A stretch of 64,000 nucleotides of DNA from CAIVAT01 sp037133475 (GTDB lineage Bacteria; Bacteroidota; Bacteroidia; Bacteroidales; FEN-979), in NCBI GenBank assembly GCA_037133475.1, contig JBAXOB010000005.1, forward strand, positions 1 to 64,000. The letters are read 5' to 3'. The notes beneath the pieces were generated by a model. The model did no database searches. It was not told where the DNA came from and worked only from the letters and a program-made list of their open reading frames with translations. The first letter of the stretch is position 1. Each line of letters begins with the position of its first letter. A program made the translations under genes and the position numbers. Shown here in pieces: positions 27,305-35,501 of this stretch.

Positions 27305-28366
27305 ATGGCATTTATAACATTCAACAAAGTAGGAATAAAGGCAATTGCAGCATGTGTTCCTAAAAATATTTCCTCGAATTCCGACCTTACCTATTTTATC
27401 CCGGAGGAGGAGGTGGTTAAAACAATAAATTCAATAGGTATTAAGGAAAAACGGTTTGCCGATGAACAGGTAACCTCTTCTGATCTTTGCTACGAGGCTG
27501 CTGAAAAGCTTTTTACCGACAACAATATTGACCGCGACACCATTGATGCGGTGATTTTCATTTCCCAGACACCCGATTACAGGCAGCCCGCCACTGCTCC
27601 AAGTCTCCAGTCAAGGTTGAACTTAAAAAAATCAACCTTGTCATTTGATGTCAACCTTGCTTGTTCGGGATATGTTTATGGGTTGTCGATCGCTTTTTCA
27701 TTTGCCACCCAGGATGGTATCAGCAAAGTCTTACTCCTTGTAGGTGAAACCATGTCAAAGACTATTTCAAAAAAGGACAAGATTACCACACCACTTTTTG
27801 GAGATGCCGGGACTGCGACCTTAATTGAAAAAGACGACATTTTTGGAACATCCTGTTTTTCGCTCAACTCCGATGGCTCAGACGCTCATATCCTGAGAGT
27901 CCCCTATGGCGGGTACCGTCAGCCAAGCTCTGCAGAAGGCTTTGTGGAGATTTCCGATGCCGAAGGGAATATCAGAAACGGGGAGCAGCTGCAAATGGAG
28001 GGAATGGATGTGTTTAATTTTGCCTTGAAAGCAGTTCCGACCGATATTAAATTCATTCTACAAAACTGCCTCCTGACCATAAACGATATTGACCTGATGC
28101 TTTTCCATCAGGCAAATAAATTCATGACCGACTTCCTGGCCAAAAGGTTAAAACTGGATGCGTCGAAAATCCCCTACTCCATTGAAAAATTCGGGAATAC
28201 AAGTTCAGCCTCCATTCCCTTAACGATTGTCACAGAATTAAATCTCCCAACGAATTATCCGAACCGGAAAACTGTCATGATGAGTGGATTCGGTGCCGGA
28301 CTGTCATGGGGCACTGCCATCGTATCGCTTGAAAATTGTTATATCAGTCAATTAACAGAGTACTGA
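27305..28366 (+). CDS. 3-oxoacyl-ACP synthase III-type ketosynthase (FabH-like)
   Basis: 353 residues from ATG 27305; the frame extends to 27245 but those 20 residues do not fit the family. The KAS III triad is complete: Cys120 in DVNLACSGYVYGL, His268 in LFHQAN and Asn298 in KFGNTSSASIP. It would condense an acyl-CoA starter with an ACP-bound extender, or simply transfer an acyl group to an acceptor, since some KAS III homologs in antibiotic clusters act as acyltransferases. With two ACPs, an SDR and an FkbH-like protein around it, it implies a short bespoke acyl chain. Confidence 0.85.
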   Translation: MAFITFNKVGIKAIAACVPKNISSNSDLTYFIPEEEVVKTINSIGIKEKRFADEQVTSSDLCYEAAEKLFTDNNIDRDTIDAVIFISQTPDYRQPATAPSLQSRLNLKKSTLSFDVNLACSGYVYGLSIAFSFATQDGISKVLLLVGETMSKTISKKDKITTPLFGDAGTATLIEKDDIFGTSCFSLNSDGSDAHILRVPYGGYRQPSSAEGFVEISDAEGNIRNGEQLQMEGMDVFNFALKAVPTDIKFILQNCLLTINDIDLMLFHQANKFMTDFLAKRLKLDASKIPYSIEKFGNTSSASIPLTIVTELNLPTNYPNRKTVMMSGFGAGLSWGTAIVSLENCYISQLTEY

Positions 28367-28367
28367 A

Positions 28368-29990
28368 ATGAAATATTTTATATTCCGTAACAGCACCATC
28401 GAGCCCTTTTTCGCCAACCGCGATGTGGTTTTTTCCGGTTATGATGATATTTCAGAATCCGGAAATGATCCGGATGCTTACCTTTGGTTTTACATACTCC
28501 CGTTTAAAACAGATACAAAAATACTGGTTGCCGAGATCGACTCATATTACCGGAACTTGCAGCTCGTATTCAACCAGATCCCGGATCATAAAGGATTCTA
28601 TATTTTCACGCTAAGCTTTCTGTATATCAATCCCATTCAAACTGGCGACTTTGCATTGCAAGAGGCCGTCTACGGCTTTAATCAACGCATTTTCAGACTG
28701 GCAGAACTGAATAAAAATATCAGGATCATCGATTTCAGCGACTTTACCTCGCGTTTCCCTGATTCCCAACTGGTTGACTGGAAGTATTATTTCCTTTCAA
28801 AAATGCAGCTGAATCCAAAGCTGGCCGTTCAATTCCAACAATGGTTCACCAATCAGGAGGATTCAATACAACTGAAACGGAAGAAATGCCTCATACTGGA
28901 CCTTGATAACACCCTTTGGGGCGGAGTTCTTGGTGAAGATGGCATCAATGGTATCAAGATCGGAGGAGATTACCCCGGAAATGCGTTCAGCGAATTCCAG
29001 AAATCCATCCTGGAATTAAACAAGTCAGGAATCCTGCTTGCCATTTGCAGCAAGAATAACGAATCTGACGTAAATGAACTTTGGAAAAAAAATCCCAACA
29101 TCCTGATCAGACAGGAACATCTTGCCGCCTACCGGATTAACTGGAACAATAAGGCAGATAATATAAAAGAGATAGTCAATGAATTAAACATTGGCCTTGA
29201 CAGTGTTATCCTCATCGATGATAATCCGGCTGAAAGGGAGTTGGTAAAGCATTTCTTACCTATGGTTGAAACTCCTGAATTCCCTGTTCAGCCATACCTT
29301 CTGCCAGTATTTGCAAGGGAAATTACAGCGCGGTATTTCAGGGTTTATCAGTTAACAGAGGAGGACCGGTCAAAAACAAAGCAATACCAGGAAAATTTTC
29401 AACGTGAACGGTTTAAAGAGGGTTTTTCAGATTTCACTGCCTACCTTACCAGCCTGCAGATTGAACTTGAGATCAAGAAACCCGATGATCTTACAATTCC
29501 ACGAATCGCCCAGTTGACGCAAAAAACAAACCAGTTCAACTTAACAACAAAACGCTATTCAGAAACGGAAATTCTTTCCCTGATTCACCAGGGCTGCTTT
29601 GTGTATTCCATTAAGGTTGGCGATAAGTTTGGTGATCACGGAGTTACCGGAGTGATCATTGTTAAGCGGGGACCTGAAGCCGGCAGCGCATCCATCGACA
29701 CCTTCCTGATGAGTTGCAGAATCCTTGGAAAGGGAATTGAAGAGGCGTTTGCCTGTTCCATATTCAAAATAATCAAAAATGAAGGCATAATCTCACTGAA
29801 GGCCAAATATTTACCATCCAATAAAAACGAGCAGGTAAAAGATTTTTATGATAAGCTGGGATTTAACCTGGCTGAAGAAAAAGCCAGTACAGAAGGAGGG
29901 AAAAACTACATCCTCGACCTTTCCAAATCAGAATTTGTCATAAAACCATATTATAAGGTAAAAGAAATCGAGAATGAAACAGCGGATTAA
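28368..29990 (+). CDS. FkbH-like HAD-superfamily protein with GNAT C-terminal domain
   Basis: 540 residues. An N-terminal SGNH-like region (1-165) precedes a HAD domain with the nucleophile motif DLDNTLWGG (178-186), AICSKNNESDV and ILIDDNPAERE. A C-terminal GNAT-like domain (about 390-530; YSIKVGDKFGDHGVTGVIIV, YDKLGFNL) completes it. This is the FkbH family. Characterised members load a glyceryl unit from 1,3-bisphosphoglycerate onto an ACP for polyketide extension or starter use. The gene starts 1 nt after the KAS III gene and overlaps ACP 2 by 17 bp, which fits charging one or both local ACPs. Confidence 0.87.
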   Translation: MKYFIFRNSTIEPFFANRDVVFSGYDDISESGNDPDAYLWFYILPFKTDTKILVAEIDSYYRNLQLVFNQIPDHKGFYIFTLSFLYINPIQTGDFALQEAVYGFNQRIFRLAELNKNIRIIDFSDFTSRFPDSQLVDWKYYFLSKMQLNPKLAVQFQQWFTNQEDSIQLKRKKCLILDLDNTLWGGVLGEDGINGIKIGGDYPGNAFSEFQKSILELNKSGILLAICSKNNESDVNELWKKNPNILIRQEHLAAYRINWNNKADNIKEIVNELNIGLDSVILIDDNPAERELVKHFLPMVETPEFPVQPYLLPVFAREITARYFRVYQLTEEDRSKTKQYQENFQRERFKEGFSDFTAYLTSLQIELEIKKPDDLTIPRIAQLTQKTNQFNLTTKRYSETEILSLIHQGCFVYSIKVGDKFGDHGVTGVIIVKRGPEAGSASIDTFLMSCRILGKGIEEAFACSIFKIIKNEGIISLKAKYLPSNKNEQVKDFYDKLGFNLAEEKASTEGGKNYILDLSKSEFVIKPYYKVKEIENETAD

Positions 29991-30192
29991 AAATGTCATG
30001 CTCCGAACTTTCGGACTTTCCGAAATTGCCGATGATATATCACAGAAAAACTGTGAGAAATGGGACTCTTTGCGCCACCTGAACCTGATCATTGAGCTTG
30101 AATCGGAATTCGATATTTCAATAGAACCCGAGGAAATAGCTGAAATGAAGTCATTTGAGGATGTCTTCCGGATATTACAACGTAAACTCTGA
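29974..30192 (+). CDS. Acyl carrier protein 2 of the sugar cluster
   Basis: 72 residues with a canonical phosphopantetheine motif EKWDSLRHL (28-36; Ser32) and acidic helices after it. It overlaps the FkbH-like gene by 17 bp and is its most likely partner, since FkbH proteins usually act on an adjacent ACP. It differs clearly from ACP 1, so the cluster may carry two different acyl intermediates. Confidence 0.87.
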   Translation: MKQRIKNVMLRTFGLSEIADDISQKNCEKWDSLRHLNLIIELESEFDISIEPEEIAEMKSFEDVFRILQRKL

Positions 30193-30242
30193 CATTGTTC
30201 CGTGTTTGTGGGAATAACCAATGCTTTCAATACCTGTTCTCT

Positions 30243-30986
30243 ATGAAATTCAATAACCTCCCTATCGATTCGAAAATATTAAACAGAAGGTTATTTGAAT
30301 TGGTCGGCTTCACGGATGATTGGTTGCAATTTGAATCGAAGGAGTCCGATTTTATTGCGTTAAAGACTCCACATTACCTCCAGATAAAAATTGACAGCAA
30401 AGATCTCGATTTGATTAATTTTTTTGAAGATCATGGTTTCCGGTTTGCAGAGTTTAAAATATACAGGAAACTGGATACAACCAGCGACCTGATAAGCAAT
30501 GCCGTACTGTATCCTTTTTCAAGCGGCGAGGTGACTGATCGTAAAAGATTCTCAGAGGTATTAAAAATCGCAGAATCATCTACCTTTGAAGATCGGTTTA
30601 CCATGGATCATCATTTTTCTGAAACGGCCAGCAGGGAGCGGAATCTTTCCTTTATAAAGCGGTCGTATCAGCGCAAAGATGAATTTTTACTTGAATATTT
30701 TAATCAACAGAATAACCGGATTGCGGGATTTCAAACCGGCAAATTTATTACCCGGTCGGAGGTTTTGTTGCACCTGAATGGAATCGAAAAAGGGCTGGAT
30801 GAACAGAATTACCGTGAACGATTTGACTCACTGCTTTACAATTGGTTAAAAAACATGAAGGTAAAGTTTGTCCATGCGGTTTCCAGTGGCCTGAATATGA
30901 ATGAAATGAATCTTGCCTTAACACGACAGGGTTATACCATTGAATCAACGAGTGTAATCCTGAGAAAAATATACCGAAATGATTAA
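30243..30986 (+). CDS. GNAT-like acyltransferase, possibly acting on the amino sugar
   Basis: 247 residues from ATG 30243; the frame opens at 30195, but MKFNNLPIDSKIL is the more natural start. The tail of the protein has an FVHAVSSGLNMNEMNLALTRQGY strand-loop-helix resembling the end of a GNAT domain, and the middle has IAGFQTGK. That resembles WecD-type dTDP-4-amino-fucose acetyltransferases in outline, but similarity is weak by eye. Position just before the aminotransferase makes a sugar N-acyltransferase likely. It overlaps the aminotransferase gene by 8 bp. Confidence 0.6.
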   Translation: MKFNNLPIDSKILNRRLFELVGFTDDWLQFESKESDFIALKTPHYLQIKIDSKDLDLINFFEDHGFRFAEFKIYRKLDTTSDLISNAVLYPFSSGEVTDRKRFSEVLKIAESSTFEDRFTMDHHFSETASRERNLSFIKRSYQRKDEFLLEYFNQQNNRIAGFQTGKFITRSEVLLHLNGIEKGLDEQNYRERFDSLLYNWLKNMKVKFVHAVSSGLNMNEMNLALTRQGYTIESTSVILRKIYRND

Positions 30987-32109
30987 ATTTCTAGACCTGC
31001 AGGCAGTTAACAATTCTTTTGAACCGGGCATAACGGAGGCCCTGGGCAGGGTCGTTCACTCCGGCTGGTACCTGCTTGGCAATGAACTCGGTGCATTTGA
31101 AAAATCCTATGGCACCTACCTGGGCAGCAAACACTGTATCGGGGTCGCCAACGGGCTGGATGCCTTGCGGCTGATCCTCAAGGCTTACATGGAGCTGGGG
31201 ATCATGAAGGAGGGAGACGAGATCATCGTGCCTGCCAATACCTATATTGCCTCCCTGCTTGCCATCTCCGACAACCGGTTGAGGCCGGTACTGGTTGAAC
31301 CCGATCCTGCCACCTGTAATATTGACCCTTATCTTATTGAAGAAAAGATCACCGGCAGGACCAGGGGGATCATGATTGTCCACCTGTACGGCCAGAACGC
31401 CATGCATCCCGGGATCCAGCAGCTGGTCGACCACTATGGCCTGAAACTGATTGAAGACAATGCCCAGGCGCAGGGTTGCCGCTACCTGGAAAAACGAACC
31501 GGGTCAGTCGGTCATGCCGCGGGACATAGTTTTTACCCCGGCAAAAACCTCGGGGCCCTGGGCGACGCGGGCGCCGTTTCCACCGATGACGATACGCTTG
31601 CCGGCGTTATCCGGGCACTGGGCAATTATGGCTCCAGGCAGAAATACATCAACGAATACCAGGGGCTGAACTCCCGCCTCGATGAAATCCAGGCTGCCGT
31701 GCTGAGTGTCAAACTCCGGCGCCTCGATGCCGACAACCAGCGCAGGCGCGAGATTGCGCAATATTATTGCCGGCATATCAACAATCCCGGAATCGTTTTA
31801 CCTGATCTTCATAATCCCTCTCTATTCGAAGGCCCTGCTTCCCTCTCGCATGTTTGGCATCTTTTCGTGGTCCGTACCCCCCACCGGGACCATCTTCAAA
31901 AATACCTGGCCGATAAAGAGATCCAGACGCTGATCCATTACCCGGTGCCTCCCCACAAACAAAAGGCCTACCGGGAGTGGAACAACCAGTCGTTCCCGGT
32001 CACGGAAAAAATTCACCGGGAAGTACTCTCATTGCCCATCTCCCCTGTCATGACCCAGGCGGATGTCATCTATGTAACTGAAGCGATCAATGCATATACC
32101 CAACCTTAA
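30979..32109 (+). CDS. DegT/DnrJ/EryC1/StrS sugar aminotransferase (FdtB/QdtB-like)
   Basis: 376 residues of a PLP-dependent nucleotide-sugar aminotransferase. Asp160 (LIEDNAQAQG) and the Schiff-base Lys189 in HSFYPGKNLGALGDAGAV are present. The FYPGKNLGALGD form is typical of the group that aminates 3-keto-6-deoxyhexoses (FdtB, QdtB, DesV-like). With the FdtA-like isomerases it would give dTDP-3-amino-3,6-dideoxyhexose. Its G+C is visibly higher than that of the preceding acyl genes. The last 20 bp overlap the GtrA-like gene. Confidence 0.87.
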   Translation: MIKFLDLQAVNNSFEPGITEALGRVVHSGWYLLGNELGAFEKSYGTYLGSKHCIGVANGLDALRLILKAYMELGIMKEGDEIIVPANTYIASLLAISDNRLRPVLVEPDPATCNIDPYLIEEKITGRTRGIMIVHLYGQNAMHPGIQQLVDHYGLKLIEDNAQAQGCRYLEKRTGSVGHAAGHSFYPGKNLGALGDAGAVSTDDDTLAGVIRALGNYGSRQKYINEYQGLNSRLDEIQAAVLSVKLRRLDADNQRRREIAQYYCRHINNPGIVLPDLHNPSLFEGPASLSHVWHLFVVRTPHRDHLQKYLADKEIQTLIHYPVPPHKQKAYREWNNQSFPVTEKIHREVLSLPISPVMTQADVIYVTEAINAYTQP

Positions 32110-32491
32110 AACAATTCTCAGGAAATTCGCGGGATTCAGCATTGTCGGCCTCGTTGTTACGCTGCTGTCAATGCTGATCACCTATATCCTGCTGAAGTAC
32201 CTGGCCACGCCGCTCTTCCTGACTTACATCCTGGTTTATGCCGTAACCATCATCGTCTCCTTCTTCCTGAATTCGCGGCTTATATTTAAAACCGGCGTCA
32301 CCTGGTATAACCTCTTGGTCTATTTTCTCGTTTATGGTGCGGGATTGCTCATCGGGACAGGGTTGCTGGCAGCTTTTAAGATATTACTGCCTTTTGAAAA
32401 CTGGATACTGGCATTCCTGGTACTCCCGTTTACCATACTTTCTAATTTTACCTTATCCTATTATTTTCTAAAACCAGCAGCACAATGCTAA
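32090..32491 (+). CDS. GtrA-family membrane protein
   Basis: 133 residues with four hydrophobic spans and the GtrA hallmarks FAGFSIVGLVVTLLSMLITY at the start and FFLNSRLIFK in the middle. GtrA proteins are thought to help flip polyprenyl-phosphate sugars across the inner membrane, usually beside a GtrB glycosyltransferase, which is exactly the next gene (7-bp overlap). This is the membrane step that could supply the GT-C proteins in the window with a periplasm-facing donor. Confidence 0.85.
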   Translation: MHIPNLKTILRKFAGFSIVGLVVTLLSMLITYILLKYLATPLFLTYILVYAVTIIVSFFLNSRLIFKTGVTWYNLLVYFLVYGAGLLIGTGLLAAFKILLPFENWILAFLVLPFTILSNFTLSYYFLKPAAQC

Positions 32492-33423
32492 GTATACTTT
32501 GTCTCTCCTATTTCAGTGGTAACCGTATTGAAGCAGTATACCGGAAATTATCCGAACTGCTAGATGCAAACAACATACCGTTTGAATTCATTGTTATTGA
32601 CGACGGATCGACCGACAACTCCTTTGAGCTCGCCCTGGACCTGGCCTCCGGGAATCCGAATGTCAAAGCCATCCAGCTCAGCAAGAACTACACCTCCCAT
32701 TATTCGGTCTTCGCAGGATTAACCGTTTGCAAAGGAGGTTGCGTCATGCCTGTTTCTGACGACGAACAGCAGCCCTACAGCACCATTGTTGACCTATACA
32801 ACCTTTGGAAAGCAGGGCATAAGGTGATCATACCATACCGGGTTAAACGCAATGATGGCTTTCTGAACAACCTGTTTGCCAACCTGTATTACAGCATCAT
32901 CAATGCATTGTCGGAGGTTAAATTTCCTTCGGGAGGAGCCGATTCCTTTTTAATCGACAGGGAGGTTATCGACATCATCAACTCCAGGATCCACCCGAAC
33001 AACACATCCATCATGTCGGAGATCCTTCGGCTGGGATATTCACCCTATTATTATCCCTATGAACGTGCAAAGGGAATCAATGAGAAGTCGCGATGGACGA
33101 TGAAAAAGAAGGTGCGGTTGTTCAAGGACACCTTTTTCTCATCCTCTACCTGGCCTATCAAAATGATAACCCGTCTGGGCCTTATCTTTGCCATACTTGC
33201 CTTTATGCTGATCGTTTTTTACGGTTACCTGGCGCTGTTCGGAAATCCCCATTTCTGGGGCGAACGGCTACCCGGGTGGACCTCAACGGTGGTGATCATC
33301 TCCTTTTTCTCCGGGCTGAACCTGTTCTCGCTTGGCATTATCGCTGAATATATCTGGCGGATCTATGAAGAGGTGAAAAACCGTCCCGGGTTTATCATTA
33401 AAAAGGGTCCGTACAACCCATAG
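32485..33423 (+). CDS. GtrB/DPM-like GT2 polyprenyl-phosphate glycosyltransferase
   Basis: 312 residues. The GT2 domain has VIDDGSTDNS (37-46) and the metal-site variant SDDEQQPY (91-98). Two C-terminal spans (about 225-250 and 270-295) end in a short basic tail, the GtrB/ArnC/DPM layout. It should transfer a sugar from a nucleotide donor to undecaprenyl-phosphate on the cytosolic side. Whether the sugar is the acylated 3-amino sugar or a hexose is not shown by the sequence. A 98-bp gap without visible signals follows. Confidence 0.87.
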   Translation: MLSILCLSYFSGNRIEAVYRKLSELLDANNIPFEFIVIDDGSTDNSFELALDLASGNPNVKAIQLSKNYTSHYSVFAGLTVCKGGCVMPVSDDEQQPYSTIVDLYNLWKAGHKVIIPYRVKRNDGFLNNLFANLYYSIINALSEVKFPSGGADSFLIDREVIDIINSRIHPNNTSIMSEILRLGYSPYYYPYERAKGINEKSRWTMKKKVRLFKDTFFSSSTWPIKMITRLGLIFAILAFMLIVFYGYLALFGNPHFWGERLPGWTSTVVIISFFSGLNLFSLGIIAEYIWRIYEEVKNRPGFIIKKGPYNP

Positions 33424-33521
33424 TTGCGCCTGCCGCGCCATGCCGGCTGCCATAATAAAACAATTGCAGACCTTGCAAATTCCGCATAAGGGTCGATCAT
33501 AACCAAATCTCAGCTGATAAC

Positions 33522-35483
33522 GTGAAACCGAAAAATAAATCCCAGGTCAAAAGCGCGATACAACCGCAAAAAACTGCTGCCAAAGCGAAAAATCCAGGCA
33601 TTAAACTCCTGGTAGCCGGAACCGGTGTGATTGCCCTGGTGGCTTTCCTCGTATTCTCCCCCTGCCTGAAGGGTGAATTCCTGGGATGGGATGATTACAA
33701 TTATATCCGCGACAATGAGTTGATCAAGGTTTTTTCGTGGGCCAACATCCGTCACATTTTTCATTATAAAACAATCGTTGTCGGCAATTACCATCCACTG
33801 ACGGTTTTAAGTTATGTGTTTGAATATCGTCTTGTCGGGCTAAATCCATTCCTTTACCATTTTGACAACCTGCTGCTTCACCTGTTTAATATCCTCCTCT
33901 TTGCATGGCTAATGTGGCTTCTTACGAAGAAGAGCTATGCCACCCTGCTGGCAACCGCCCTCTTTGCGCTGCACCCGATGCGGGTTGAATCGGTCGTATG
34001 GGCGGCTGAACGTAAGGATGTGCTCTATGCCTTTTTCTTCCTGCTTTCGCTGATTTTCTATGTCCATTTCCTGGTGAAGAGCCGCCGTAACAGCCAATAT
34101 TATTTTCTCTCCCTGATCTTCTTCCTCCTTTCGGTGCTGAGCAAGGGCCAGGCAGTGGTACTGCCTCTCACCTTGTTCCTGGTTGACTACTGGTTTCAAA
34201 AAAAGCTCTCGGTTCGTTCGGTATTGAACAAACTGCCTTACCTGGCAATATCGCTGGTTTCGGGAATCCTGGCAATTACCGCGCAGCACTCATCGCTTAC
34301 AGAGAACAGGTTGATGGCGCATTCGCTTTTTGAGCGGGCCGCTTTTGCCCTGTTTAATGTTTCGGCCTACTTGTATAAGCTGGTTTATCCCTTTAATCTC
34401 AGCTGCTTTTACAAATACCCGGCAGTCAACGATATGGGAGGGGTTTATGCCGGCGCCCTGGGAGCGGTCATCATAACAGGGGCTGCCGCTTTCTTTTTCA
34501 GGAAGAACAGGATGGTGGTTTTCGGTGCCCTGTTCTTTTTATTCACACTTTCAATTGTATCACAAATCCTTCCGGTTGGCAATGCCATTATTGCTGATCG
34601 TTACACCTACATCCCCTATATCGGCCTGTTTTTCATCATCGGTTTGCTGTTTGACAGGGTGGTCGGCAGCAAGCAAAAATATAAGGGAGCAATCATTGCC
34701 ATCCCGGTGGTCATCTTGGTTGTTTTTTCGGTCCGGAGCTATGCCCAGTCGTTAACCTGGCATAACAATGAAACCTTATGGAAGAATGCCCTGAAATATG
34801 ATCCCGACGACGGCGTTGCCCTGACTAACCTTGGCTGGGAATATATCGACAGGAAAGAATATCCGACGGCTATTGACCTGCTTCAAAGAGCGATTCAAAA
34901 CGAAGCCACCTATATTGAATGTTTCCATGCTTACCAGAACCTTGGTTATGCCCATTCGATGCTGGGAATGAAAGAGGAGGCTGTCAGGAATTTCACCTCC
35001 GCCATTACCAGGCAACCTGGTTATGTTGACGGGTATTTCAACCGGGGCTTAGCCTATTCCGAGATGGGCAAATACGACTCTGCCGTCGCTGATTTCACCA
35101 CGATCCTTACCTCCTATAACGCAACCCATACGCGGGCGTTGTATAGCCGGGGCAGTGCCTTTAATAAGCTAAACCAGCCCGACCGGGCGATTGCGGATTA
35201 TACTTCAGCCATCAGGATAGACCCTGGTTACAGCGGAGCCTATGTAAACAGGGGGAACATCTATTTTGCGCAAAACATGTTTGAAAAGGCAATCGAAGAC
35301 TACAACATAGCGCTGAAAATCACAGCCGACGACGGGAATACCTGGTTAAACCGTTCTTTTGCCAGCTTCAGGCTCCATCGCTATAGGAACGCCCTCGACG
35401 ATGCGATGAAGGCAAGGGATTTGAAGATGGCTGTTCCGCCCAAATATATCCTTGACCTGCAAAGTGCTGTGAAAGCACCTTAA
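33522..35483 (+). CDS. TMTC-like GT-C/TPR membrane glycosyltransferase, paralog 3
   Basis: 653 residues from GTG 33522, which gives a basic tail like those of the other copies. Motifs: GWDD (55-58, in place of NWDD), NYHP (89-92), HPMRVESVVWAAERKDVL (151-168, second His replaced by Arg) and ADRYTYIPYIG. Six TPRs follow (about 425-645). It is the only copy that directly follows the GtrA/GtrB pair, so it is the best candidate to use that donor. It ends 18 bp from the end of convergent paralog 4. Confidence 0.85.
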   Translation: MKPKNKSQVKSAIQPQKTAAKAKNPGIKLLVAGTGVIALVAFLVFSPCLKGEFLGWDDYNYIRDNELIKVFSWANIRHIFHYKTIVVGNYHPLTVLSYVFEYRLVGLNPFLYHFDNLLLHLFNILLFAWLMWLLTKKSYATLLATALFALHPMRVESVVWAAERKDVLYAFFFLLSLIFYVHFLVKSRRNSQYYFLSLIFFLLSVLSKGQAVVLPLTLFLVDYWFQKKLSVRSVLNKLPYLAISLVSGILAITAQHSSLTENRLMAHSLFERAAFALFNVSAYLYKLVYPFNLSCFYKYPAVNDMGGVYAGALGAVIITGAAAFFFRKNRMVVFGALFFLFTLSIVSQILPVGNAIIADRYTYIPYIGLFFIIGLLFDRVVGSKQKYKGAIIAIPVVILVVFSVRSYAQSLTWHNNETLWKNALKYDPDDGVALTNLGWEYIDRKEYPTAIDLLQRAIQNEATYIECFHAYQNLGYAHSMLGMKEEAVRNFTSAITRQPGYVDGYFNRGLAYSEMGKYDSAVADFTTILTSYNATHTRALYSRGSAFNKLNQPDRAIADYTSAIRIDPGYSGAYVNRGNIYFAQNMFEKAIEDYNIALKITADDGNTWLNRSFASFRLHRYRNALDDAMKARDLKMAVPPKYILDLQSAVKAP

Positions 35484-35501
35484 ACCGGCTCCAGGAAAGC
35501 G

